Shown: piece by piece, positions 1 through 10,541 of the stretch | Layout of the letters: every line of letters starts with the position of its first letter | Numbering within the stretch: position 1 is the stretch's first letter | NCBI GenBank assembly: GCA_016081115.2 | Contig: CM071931.1 | Span: 23,536,317 to 23,600,316, forward strand | Reading direction: 5' to 3' | DNA: 64,000 bases | DNA from: Rehmannia glutinosa | Taxonomy: Eukaryota > Streptophyta > Magnoliopsida > Lamiales > Orobanchaceae | The notes under the pieces: generated by a model | What the model was told of the DNA's origin: nothing | The model's database searches: none | Seen by the model: only the letters and a program-made list of their open reading frames with translations | Translations under genes and position numbers: made by a program

Positions 1-1574
1 TATCTCGATCGTAATCGGCTTCAAGTGCGGAATTCCCGGTGTTGCAACACCGGGAAGAAGCCCCAAAGAAAGAAAAACGAGAAGGAGGAAGGAGAGGTAG
101 GTCATTTATCTTCCCACTTTTGAGGATTTTAACCGAGATGGAAATGGGAGCAGGGATGGCAACTAGATCCCTCGGATGCCTTCTTTGTAAACCCCGAGAA
201 ACAAGCACTTTATAGATTAAAGAAGGGAAGGGGAGAATACCATAAGTACTGGTGTACCCAGCATGAGTCCCGATGATGTCGAATATCATTTTCCCAATGT
301 TGAATGGATGTCTGGTCCCAATGCAATATAATAGGGTGGCTTGATCCATAGTGACTGAAGAGGAATGCTTTGTAGGAGTCCAGTTACAAAGTGCAATTTT
401 GTGAAGGAGAGTGTACTTCTTGGTCAAGTCTTTGGCCTTAAATTTTTCTTGCGTTCCCGGCCAAACTTCTTTCACACCCCCACTTATTTCTTTTGCAATT
501 GCATCCATGTCGATAAGCGATCCAAATCATCCGCATTATTTCCTTCCAAAACCGCATTAATATCCGCAGGAGTAAATGAGTAAACCTTCCGTCGAACCCA
601 CACAGACCCATACTTAGCAGAGTTGTGATCAGTAAATCTCAAAGGCAGGTTGCAGTAAAATTCCCTCACAACACGATCAACATACTTACCAATGTGAGTA
701 ACAGAACCAAGGAGATCTATGTTCCCAAGGAGAGGAAGAATACCAAATTTAGCATGATCATCCATTTTGAGAGGCCTTTCACATAGAATTTCACGCTGAA
801 CAACACTCTCCCAAAGATTTTTATTCTCAGTAGAGTAAAAGGCGGAAAACTGACCTCTGTTGGCCTCTAATTCGGAGTCAAAGGGTTCATGATGAGACTC
901 TTCAGAATCAGTGTGTGAACTTGGTGTTGCATCACTGACATTGGCACCCTCATTAGTGTCCATTCCGGCATCATCGTCCGGTGCCAAGTCCGACTGGCTG
1001 CTTTCACTATCGGACGAAGAGGTATCCTTAGAGAGTTCAACAGCACTAGTATGAAGAGGGAGGTTTACCAGAGGGTCTTCCCGTGGAGTTTCATCTTCCG
1101 AATCAGTGAACACCATCTGTCGAATGATCCTCTTGGAAGGTTTCAGAGATGTGGTCGCTCGTTTTCTTGCCACAAAGGCTTCCTCCTCATCTCCCTGGTC
1201 AATGGGCACACCATTTTTCCGTTTTCGAAAGTATGTCCTGGCGAAACATTGATCTGTTGGTTTCACCCGTGATGAGGGAGGCGACAACCTAGATGGTTGA
1301 TTGACATTACCCATGGATAAAATGTCATGTTCTATGGCTGCAGGATGTACACTCTCAACGGCCCCAGAATAATTAGGGTTAGTTTCAACAGGTGGGGGGT
1401 TATTTAAATCCACTCCCAGGAGATGTCCCTAAGAGGTAGCCACACCAGAAGTGGCACTACCAGCGAGAAGGTCTTCTTGTACGCGAACAGGGTTTCGAGT
1501 GGGGTTTCCCTGTTTCTTCTCCGACTTGCAACTTCTCTCAACTCTCGTAGGATCTGTTCTCTTGTGCGAACCAT
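1..1574 (-). pseudogene. Additional 3' ORF of a copia element, plant transposon protein domain (PF20167-like), broken
   Basis: Unknown molecular role; this domain family is known from plant retroelements. Seen: a hydrophilic Ser/Asp/Glu-rich N-terminal half (about 1413-850), then a conserved-looking C-terminal half starting near FYCNLPLRF and VWVRRKVYSF. An apparent 1-nt shift near 508-515 moves the frame. It then stays open to base 1 through KKYTLLHKIALCNWTPT, DQATLLYCIGTRHPFNIGKM and a PFPSLIYKVL segment, the pattern I associate with PF20167. The start MVRTR lies at 1574; the following RTDPTRVE stretch is in another frame, so a second shift is inferred there, and an in-frame TAG lies at 1429-1431. 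It sits downstream of copia pol remnants on the same strand, so it was probably an extra ORF between pol and the 3' LTR. The LTR would be left of the window. Domain name from memory; family assignment fairly sure, function unknown. Confidence 0.7.
33..56. repeat. 24-bp perfect palindrome
   Basis: The inner 20 bases are CCCGGTGTTGCAACACCGGG and one TT/AA pair extends each side. It lies inside the frame of the additional copia ORF (encoding R-C-C-N-T on the minus strand). A 16-bp palindrome with the same core occurs at 2546-2561. Confidence 0.9.
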
Positions 1575-2522
1575 TGGGAGAGAATCTGAAAACAAAAATG
1601 AACAAGCACAAGATACTATGGAAGATTTGGGTAAGACGAGAGCAGATCAAGAAACCTAAGAAGGAAAAGAAGAATCACAAGAAAAAACTTCCTTTTAAAC
1701 ACAAAGTGAATGTGAGTATATAGACAAAAGGAAATAAATAACTTCCTTGTATAGGGAGATACACTTGGCGGCCAATGTGGAAGTTCCCAGAAAAAATCCC
1801 AACTGCAAATTTTGAAATTCAAAAATATTTTTGGAAAAGTCCCATAAGTCAAGGTGTGCATTAATTCAAGAATAAGCACAGATAATCAATACCTTTTATA
1901 ATCAGAGACAAATTTAAGGAATAAATCATTTCCAAAATTAATACACCACATCGAATCAAGAGAGAAAATATTTTCCACAAGCCCAAAAATGATCCTGAGG
2001 GATGTCTAGAATGATGAGTTTATTTCTGACAGGAATAAAAGGCCTCAGACGTTTCGGTGCGGTAACCCAGTGTTGTACCACCTTTTTCAAGAACACCACC
2101 ATACAAAGTCAATGGATCAAAATCCTTTTCCCATTTAATAAATCTTTTAAGTGAAAGGAATCAGCAGAAAAACAATTAGCCAGTCGGTAGCTTTCGCTCC
2201 AAAAACATGGGTAGCTCTTTCTCAGAAGATCATAACAAGATTCAAGCATATAAAAGAACAGAAGAATGGTTCACAAATCGAATAGCTTTCACACACAATG
2301 TAAGGGCAGCTTTTTCCGTCAAAGGCTCAAAAATAAATACATCTTTCACATGGGAAAAATCATTCTGTTTGCAATCTGACCCACAATTGTTTTTAGGCAA
2401 AAAGTTCATCAAAGGAGTACTCAATAGGGTTACAACAATAAAACAGAAAAGCCAATGAAATGATCTTAAAAATGCAAAATGTCTAATGCACAAGAATAAG
2501 ATCAAAAAGAGGTTGCAACACA
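1575..2522. other. Spacer between copia pol and the additional ORF
   Basis: No convincing coding frame. On the minus strand this stretch links the end of the copia pol remnant to the MVRTR start of the additional ORF, so it is probably internal, untranslated DNA of the same element. Short ORFs here have no recognisable motifs. Confidence 0.5.
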
Positions 2523-3250
2523 TCAAGAAGGAGAAATGATGCACATGGTGTTGCAACACCAAAACCCACACCGCTCGTAGAGTACTGACACACCCAGACT
2601 GCTTTTGCAATTAAACCTTTGGAAGTCTAGGGCTTTGGTGAAAATATCAGCAATTTGATTCTCAGTAGTGACAAAATCAATGGTAACAATTTTATTCTCA
2701 ACCAAGTCTCTAATGAAATGGTGTCGAATATCGATGTGTTTAGTTCTAGAGTCTTTGCCACAGATTTTTAGAGATGTTTATGGCACTTGAATTATCGCAA
2801 TAAGCAAAGAAGAATTTTCTCTTCAATCCCATAATCGGCCAACATCCTGTCTCATCCATAACATTTGGGAGCAACAACTTCCCAATGCAATATACTCGTA
2901 TTCAAAGAGTGGACAAGGAAATACAATTATGTTTCTTCTTGTACCAGAAACAACATTGTTCCCAAGGTAGAAACACCCTCCGGTGGTGCTTTTTCATCAT
3001 CGACATCACCCCCAATCAAAGATCACTAAAACCCGCCAAATTAGTGTTAGTATCAAAAGAGTACAAGATACCAAGATCAACAATCCCATTAATATAACGA
3101 ATGATTCTTTTCACAGCTTTCAAATGGGATTCTTTGGGACATGAATGATATCTAGCACACACACAGACACTATAGCTAATATCAGGTCTACTAGCAGTGA
3201 GATACAAAAGACTCCCTATCATACTTCTGTAGAGAGTAGGATCAATATGA
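2523..3250 (-). pseudogene. Ty1/copia pol remnant (end of RT and RNase H)
   Basis: Minus-strand frames give MIGSLLYLTASRPDI, CARYHSCPKESHLKAVKRII and DLGILYSF (about 3222-3030), the hallmark end of copia RT and entry into RNase H. Further along are degraded RNase H pieces (TKHIDIRHHFIRD near 2730) and FVTTENQIADIFTKALDFQRF (2523-2705), the conserved C-terminus of copia polyproteins. Several frameshifts separate these blocks. Everything upstream (gag, protease, integrase, RT fingers/palm) is missing beyond about 3250, so the element is 5'-truncated. It shares orientation with the additional ORF at 1-1574 and probably belongs to the same element. Confidence 0.85.
2546..2561. repeat. 16-bp perfect palindrome sharing the core of the 33-56 palindrome
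   Basis: TGGTGTTGCAACACCA at the very end of the copia pol remnant. The 14-bp core GGTGTTGCAACACC is identical to that at 33-56, and both copies would read C-C-N-T on the minus strand. Confidence 0.85.
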
Positions 3251-3733
3251 AATTATGAATTCATTTCAGATCAGATGGTTCAAAAAGGAGTTGTTTTGTT
3301 ATGAGTTTAATCCTTTTTCTTTTGGATTACACATGTTTGTATATTTTGTATTATAGTTTCTCTCTTTGTATAAGCAGGTAGTTTTTGTTTCGCGCGCGCG
3401 CACACACGTATACGAGGTTTATGATGCATGTGATATAACATTTTTAATTTAACATGTTGCGAATTTGCTTTGCAGTGAAAACGCATATGAATTTGTTATG
3501 GTGATTGTGTCCACAGGCATTGAATATCAATTGTATTGAATATCAACTGTATAGTGTCATGATAGGGTTAGTACCGTCTCTATAGACTATACGAATGCAA
3601 GAGGAGCTCTTTAAACTTATAAAAGAGGCGACATTGCTAGAGATATTTAGTAGGGTACGTGATCAATGAAGTCTAATTTCTTGATAGGTCTAGTCATCAT
3701 TTAAGTGAACATAAGATGGGTTCTTAAATAACT
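3251..3733. other. Non-coding DNA left of the gypsy insertion
   Basis: No gene recognised. This was contiguous with 14656 onward before the gypsy insertion (TSD TTGTC at 3734-3738 and 14651-14655). It may therefore be distal upstream DNA of the CW/MBD gene. It contains the alternating CG/CA/TA tract at 3391-3414. Confidence 0.5.
3391..3414. repeat. Alternating pyrimidine-purine tract
   Basis: Uninterrupted alternation: (CG)5 followed by (CA)3, then CGTATACG. Such tracts can adopt Z-DNA in vitro; no role is shown here. Confidence 0.8.
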
Positions 3734-3738
3734 TTGTC

Positions 3739-6700
3739 TGTCACGCCCCAAACGTGACGCGACGACGATCAATCACTTAAACAGAAATAAACCCAACATT
3801 CTAGAAAACGATGCAACAATCCCAAGTGAAACAAGGTCTAAAGCAGCGGAAAACTACAAGTACAACAAAATTACAATTACATCACAACAACTTAATAGCT
3901 TACAGTCCAGAACTAGGAATAAAGTACACATCATATCACAGCTTAAGTGTCAAATGGGTCCTACGCCCTTCAATTACAGTCCAGAATTTCAAAGGAAATA
4001 AAAGAGTCCAATATCAGAAAAATAAAAGAAAATAGTCCAGCAACATAGATAACGATAGGAAATGAGTTCAACGGGCGGAGCTCGAGAGTTCAATTCAAGG
4101 CAGGTTCAGCTTCTTCGACAAGTCATCTTCTAAGGTTAGAAAATAGGAGGGGGTGAGACAAAATCTCGGATGGATGGGGTGATCGTTAATGCAAGTGCAA
4201 GTGTGGCGATATATATAGTTAATTTATACGCGAGAAATTTAGTTGTATGAAAACGCGTGAGAGATGATGCATGAATTCACACATACAATCCACAAGCGTC
4301 ATGAAAAATATATTTATGTAATATATTTATACGATTTAAGAAAAGACGATTCATGGTCACGCAAGGCTCGGACCACTATGGTTCAAGCAATTAGGAGGAA
4401 ATTAAATACACGTTTCGTAGTCAACCAGGCAATGAAATATATTGATTCAACCGGAAAGCGATTCATGAAAAGTTTTCGAAAATTTACGTAAGGTAATTAT
4501 GGCATTGGTGGAGTTATTTGGATGAAGATGATTATCGGGAGGATAAGCAATCTTCGATATCTTGAAAGATTAGGTGGAACATAAGTCCCGTTATAGATTC
4601 AAATCGCAAGACGAGGAAGTCGCCAGCGATCGGGTATTAATCGGTCAAGGCAGTCCGATAAGTCAAGGGGTTTTTGAGAAATTAAAATATTTTAATTAAG
4701 AATTGAAGTCAGAGGGTCCAGGGCTGTTTTAGTAAAAGAAAAATAATTTGAGTTAGGTCCTTGATAAAAAGAAAATTTTCAATTTAGCCCCGTTTTGTAA
4801 AAACCAATACTTTTGGGGTTAAAAATTGAATAAATAAATATCCCGACCTTCAAAAATTATGAGGTCAGTTCCTAAACTCTCCAAATTGTTCAGAGATTCA
4901 GGTTTTTGAAGTTTTGAGGTCGAGTTTTTTATAATATTCTCATATTGGCCCCAAATTTGTTAAAATTGTCATTTCGGGATCTAAGTTTAAAATAATTGGA
5001 ACTCACAAACCGGTAGGGCTTTTAATGTGATTCTAGTTGTAAAATGTCACTAAGGTCAGTGGGATATTGGGACAAAAGCAGTTTTTAAAAGAAGCAAGTA
5101 TAGGTCCCTTAACTTTTGAAAATCTCATTTTTGTCCCATTTTGAAATAATTGCTTTTAAGGCTTTTAGGGGCCCAATTGTTATGAAATTTGAACCTTGGG
5201 TCCAAGATATAATTATGTTATAGTTAAATTAGTATTTCCAGGTGCATGGAATGCATAAGTCCTGGAAATTATATTTTGGTCTTCAAGTTTAATTTTTTAC
5301 AATTTGGTCCCTCAATTTTTATAAAATTACTTTCCAAGCTCTAAACACTTGGATTTTTGGAATACACTTAAAATATGTTATTTCCAGTCCCTTAAGAGTT
5401 AAAATTTCAAATTTTAAAATTAGAGTCTGGTACAGTTTCAAAATTTGCAAAATAGCCCTTAAACTTCTCAAATTTTACAATCTAGTCCTTGGACTTTTAA
5501 GGGTTGATTTTATTTATCTAAAAACTCTTAAAACTTTACTAAAATGTCAAAACATAATTTTTGAACCTGAGTTCAGTCCCAAAAATCGAAAATTACAGAG
5601 GGGTCCCTTAAGTTTTATTTTCTTGCAATTAAGTCCACCAACTTTCCATTTTTGCATTTTAAGTCCAAAAATTAAACTTTAATCAATTATGCTCGACTTG
5701 TCCAGGTTATAAATCATTAAAAACATAGATTTCAAGAGTCAGGCACATACATATCCTTCTCATACAAAATTTCATCAAGTATAACAATAAAATGTGCATG
5801 TATGCCCTATTTTTTGATAAATCACATTTTTGAGCAACACTTGAGAATTTTTCCAACTTGATACAAGAAAGTAGCATGAAATACATAATATATATCTCAA
5901 CTGCTCAATAACAAAATACTACATGCATATTTTCAATTTAAAACACCTAGAAGTTGAAAGGATTTTTCCACCCACCTTAAAGATCGGTTTGTTGGTGAAA
6001 ATGGGATAAATCTCTCTCGATGAAGGAGTGACTTAGGTCAGCCCCTAAGTCAAGGAATATCAAAAAAATATAGGAGTTATAAGAATGTGGTTAAAAATTT
6101 AGGGAAAAGAAGAAGATGGTGAGAAAATTGGAAATACTACACTTACCTTGTGTAGTGAGTAAAATGTGACTAGTAATGGCTTCCAAGTATAAGGTTTTGG
6201 TCACCCTTAATGTCAACCTCCAAGGTCAGCCCCTAAAACTCCAAAAATTAAAATGGAGTGTCAAAATTTGGAAAATAGAAGAGAAGAAGAAAGTGTACTA
6301 AAAATTCCATTTCTTACCTTATAGTCCAACTTCTTCACAATTTTTCTTCAAGATGACTAGTCTCTTAACTTCTTCAAAGGTCTTCTAGGTATACCTCAAA
6401 CTCAAAAATCAAACTTAAATTAGAAGGTGAAAGAGGTGAGCTAGGAGGTATAAGAATAGATTGAAGAAGAAAATTTCTTACCTTGTGTAGTGTATATGGT
6501 TCGAATTTTTGAAGAAAATGGGAGATGAATTCTTGAAGTTTTGGTTAAGTGTTAGTGAAGAATATGAAGAATAGGTAGAGAGATGTAGGAGGATTTTTAG
6601 AGAGAGGTAAGAGGAATTACAAGACTTAGAAGAAATTTGGTGTTGGTGAAATGAAATGGGAAGAATAAAAATTTTGTTTTGTTTTGATTAAATGATAAGT

Positions 6701-7378
6701 TAGAGTAATAATTGAGGGAATTAGGGAAGAAAGTAATATTTAGGCAACTTTATTAGGGACAATTAGCCAAAATGCTAATCTTAGGGGGGATTTTTAAATT
6801 GGTCTTGTTTGACCAATTGGATGATTGAAATGGTGGGATTAATTTAAGATGTAGGTTTGAATTAATGGTGTAAAAATACACAAGATGAATACACAAGGTG
6901 TACATGTACAAGAGTTGGGAGATATTTCTACACCAAAAAATACACCAATGTCGTCCCCCTAAGGGTATTTTGGTAATTCCACATATTTTTTTTGTCCCAA
7001 AATTGATGATAATATTTGAATAAATATCAATCTCCAAAATAATTAGTGATTTCCTTGATCACTTATAAGTGTCATGATCCCTTAATCTAAATCGAATTCT
7101 TAATTATATAAATTATAAATCCCTAAAATAAATAGTCTCTTAAAATTCTAAGGTGACTAATAAATACACCAATAATAATAATGATGATCATCCAAGTGAT
7201 CATAAATGCGAATTAAAATTAATAAATGATTATGATCACAATTAGAATTTAAAAGAATTAAATGCAAAATATATTTATCATTAATATCTACCAGTCAAAG
7301 TGACGCGGTAAAATAGTCAAAATAATACAAAGACGATACGAAATAAGTACATGATCGAATAAAAATCGGGGCTTCACA
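3739..7378 (-). repeat. 3' LTR of gypsy element 1 (3640 bp)
   Basis: By eye nearly collinear with 10542-14650, but shorter by about 470 bp. The LTR partner continues after GGAGGATTGCG (about 11213) into a minisatellite-bearing block reaching ~11692, whereas this copy passes from GGAGGA (near 4396) directly to AATTAAATACACG. The LTR body contains degenerate periodic phrases of the type GGTCCCTnAACTTTT...AAATTT. No ORF of note. Confidence 0.9.
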
Positions 7379-7391
7379 TTCTCCCCTTCTT
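7379..7391 (-). other. Polypurine tract
   Basis: On the minus strand AAGAAGGGGAGAA directly abuts the 3' LTR start TGTGAAGCC. This is the position and composition expected for the plus-strand primer of LTR elements. Confidence 0.8.
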
Positions 7392-7417
7392 AAAAGAATT
7401 TGGTCCCCAAATTCTCT

Positions 7418-10077
7418 TTAGAATAGCTCTGGATATTGATTCCTCATGTCTTCTTCCATCTCCCATGTTGCGTCTTCGTCTCGGTTGTGGTTCCGCCATA
7501 CAACTTTAACCATTGGAATCTCTCATTCGCAACCGACGTATCTCGGCCGGTCAATGATTCTGATTGGTTCCTCGGTGTAAGATAAATTCTCCATTAGAGG
7601 AGGAGCATCACGAGTGATGATGTGCTCAGGATCTGGTTGATACTTTTTCAATCTCGATACATGGAATACATCGTGCATTCCCGCATATTGTGCCGGTAAC
7701 TCTAGTCGGTAGGCCAACTTTATGATTCTCTGCAAAATCTTGTAAGGTCCAATATATCTCGGGCTTAATTTACCTCCTTTCTTTGGGTTGATTAATCCTT
7801 TTCGTGGCAAGAGTCTGAGAAATACTTCATCTCCGGCTTCAAATTCCAAGTCCTTTCTCCTCTTGTCCGCGTAACTCTTTTGGCGTCTCTGAGCTTTACG
7901 GATCCGTTCCTTGATCAACTTGACCTTCTCCATGGCTTCCTGAACTAAGTCAACCTTTGGAATCGAGGGTGACTTCCGTTTCTCCTTCGGAGTCCATTGG
8001 TCATCAATCTCCCAGTGTAGAGGGGATCTACACTTTCGCCCATACAAGGCTTCGTAGGGGGCCATCCCAATCGTGGCCGATAGTCATATTATAGGCGAAC
8101 TCGGCCAATGGTAAGTGTGCATCCCAACTTCCTTGGAAATCCAATGTGCGGGCTCGCAACATGTCTTCCAGGGTTTGAATTGTTCGCTCGATACCGTCGG
8201 TTAAGCGGATGTCTTTGTTATCTTGAAACTTAGCGAGGTACCCAATTCCTCATGTAAGCATTTCCGACTGGAGAAAAACCTTGGGTCTCTGTCGACACTA
8301 TGTCGACCGGCACTCCATGCATCGAATGATCTCTCGGATGTAAATTTGTGCAAGTTTCGCAAGCCGCTTTTTTCTTCATAGGTAAGAAGTGTGCGATTTC
8401 GTGAGTCGGTCTCGACTACCCCCATATAGCATCATCGCCTCGTCTAGTCCTCGGTAGATCCGTCACGAAGTCCATCGTTATGTGTTCCCATTTCCACTCG
8501 GGAATTCTCAACGGTTGTAATAAACCAGATGGTCGTTGGTGTTTTGCTTTTATTCGTTGACAAGTCAAACATCTCGCAAACATCTACTTAGAACTACAAC
8601 AATAATAAAAAAAACGCTACTTGGTTCTTCATGTTCACCCACCAGAAATGTCGTTTCAAGTCCTTATACATCTTGTTTTCTCTAGGGTGTATAGTGTATT
8701 TCGAACGGTGTGCTTCTGCTAGAATTCTGCTCCTAATCTGCTCATCACTTGGTACACAAACTCGATTCCGAAATCTGATGATCCCATCTTCATGTACCGA
8801 GAATTCTGATCCTTCTCCTTTAAGTATCTTCTCTTTCAGTCCTTGAAGTTGCACATCTGTCTCTTTGTCTTTGCTTTGATCTCGTTGATGAGTCGGGTTT
8901 AATAGATATGTTAGCACATAAAATGTGAGCATTGGTCCTTGTCGGATTCCAAGTGCTCAATTCTTCTAATGATTTCCACTCTCGAATCATTAGTCTGGCT
9001 AAACTCGCCTTTCTGCTCAAGGCGTTAGCTACTACGTTAGCTTTCCCGGGATGGTATTGAATATCAAAGTGATAGTCTTCTATTAACTCCATCCATCTCC
9101 GTTGCCTCAAATTGAGATCCTTTTGAGAGAATAGATACTTTAGGCTCTTATGATCTGTGTAAACCGTGAATGTTGCTCCATATAGATAGTGTCTCCATTT
9201 CTTTAACGCGAACACTATCGCCGCCGCCCAAGTCATGCGTAGGGTAATTAGCCTCATACGGCTTGAGTTTTCGTGATGCATAAGCAATGACTTTTCCTTC
9301 CTCGCATGAGCACCGCTCCTAGTCCCTCCTTTGATGCATCACCGTAGACGACAAAGTTTTAGCTCAACGTTCCCTTTGGAAGGGCTAGGAAGAGCGAGTC
9401 GTAGTAAGTCGTTTCTTCAGCTCTTGGAAACTAGTCTCACACTTGTCATTCCACTCAAACTTGACTTGCTTCTGGGTTAGTCGAGTGAGTGGTCCGGCTA
9501 TCTTGGAGAAATTTTGGATAAATCTTCGATAATATCCACCCCGATCTAAGAAACTTCGATCTCCGTTATAGACTCGATTGTTTCCATTCAACCACCGTCT
9601 GTACCTTGAAGGATCACGGCGATCCCAAAGTCGGATCTATGTGTCCCAAGAATGCGACTTCACTAAGCCAAAATTCGCACTTGCAATTTGGCATACAACT
9701 TGTGCTCGTAGTGTCTCCATAACAATTTTCAGATGACGTTCATGCTCTTCTCTAGACTTAGAGTATACGAGTATGTCATCAATGAATATCACTACGAATT
9801 GATCCAAATAAGGTTGAAAAACTCGATGCATCAGATCCATAAACGCTGCTGGTGCGTTTGTCTGACCGAAAGGCATCACTACAAACTCGTAGTGTCCATA
9901 TCTTGTCTGAAATGCCGTTTTGGAAACGTCTTCTTCACGGATCTTTAGCTGATAATGTCCCTGTTGTAAATCAAACTTCGAGTACACCGTCGCTCCTTGA
10001 AGTTGATCAAACAGTTCGTCTATCCTCGGTAGGGGATATTTAGTGGTAACATCTAGTCGAGATCGTATAATAGTCAC
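7418..10077 (-). pseudogene. Gypsy pol remnant: RT, RNase H, integrase, chromodomain
   Basis: In order on the minus strand: RT from KYPLPRIDELFDQL through FDLQQGHYQLKI, MPFGQTNAPAAF and the catalytic FIDDILVYS (10077-9637). Then GYYRRFIQNFSKIAGPLTRL (near 9530). Then RNase H with FALKKWRHYLYGATFTVYTD and IQYHPGKANVVANALSRK (9287-8950). Then the integrase zinc region HRSKYTIHP...FWWVNMKNQV (about 8760-8620), a frameshifted integrase core with TMDFVTDLP near 8480, and the integrase C-terminus from MAPYEALYGRKCRSPL to HDVFHVSRLKKYQPDP (8065-7640). A chromodomain-like tail ends WRNHNRDEDATWEMEEDM...NQYPELF with TAA at 7418-7420. An in-frame TGA at 7523-7525 splits this tail from the rest. Several further frameshifts make pol non-functional. 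RT begins in the middle of the domain, so its fingers region is lost. Confidence 0.9.
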
Positions 10078-10525
10078 ATCTTTAATGTATCTTATCCGTG
10101 ATACCTAAACCACAAGTCGAATTCCCTTACTTAAGGTTGTGTAGGTACTTGAGAATGAATAACACAAGGGTATTATCATTGATCAATATACTTAGTGATT
10201 CCCCTACTATCATTTTCCCAAAGTAATATCATTAGATGTCTAGATCCCATAATATATCACATCCAAATCATATACTTATCAAGAGATATCCTCATTTTCT
10301 TCGAGTCTCACCATATCAGGCATTATAATCTCTAAATCACGGATTTTCTAGATCACCTAACGTCCAAATAGAAGAATATTCGGATATCTTAACACTATAA
10401 CAGCCCAAAAGAGTTCAAATATTCATCCAAGATTCAACTTAGGTCATCTAGTAGCGGTACCCAATCCAAGGTCAGAGAAACCTATCCTGGGTCAGCTCGG
10501 TGTAAGTTTCCATCTTACTAGCCGA
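10078..10525. other. Leader remnant and unassigned internal sequence of gypsy element 1
   Basis: The part next to the PBS (about 10470-10525) matches the leader of the second gypsy copy (53178-53225: AGTAAGATGGAAACTTACAC and the following bases). The rest (10078-10470) has no gag or protease motif and joins directly to the middle of RT. The deletion of gag-protease-RT N-terminus therefore falls here. Confidence 0.6.
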
Positions 10526-10537
10526 GCTCTGATACCA
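10526..10537 (-). other. Primer binding site (initiator tRNA-Met type)
   Basis: Minus strand TGGTATCAGAGC, four bases from the 5' LTR end; the standard plant retrotransposon PBS complementary to the 3' end of initiator tRNA-Met. Confidence 0.85.
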
Positions 10538-10541
10538 TAAC

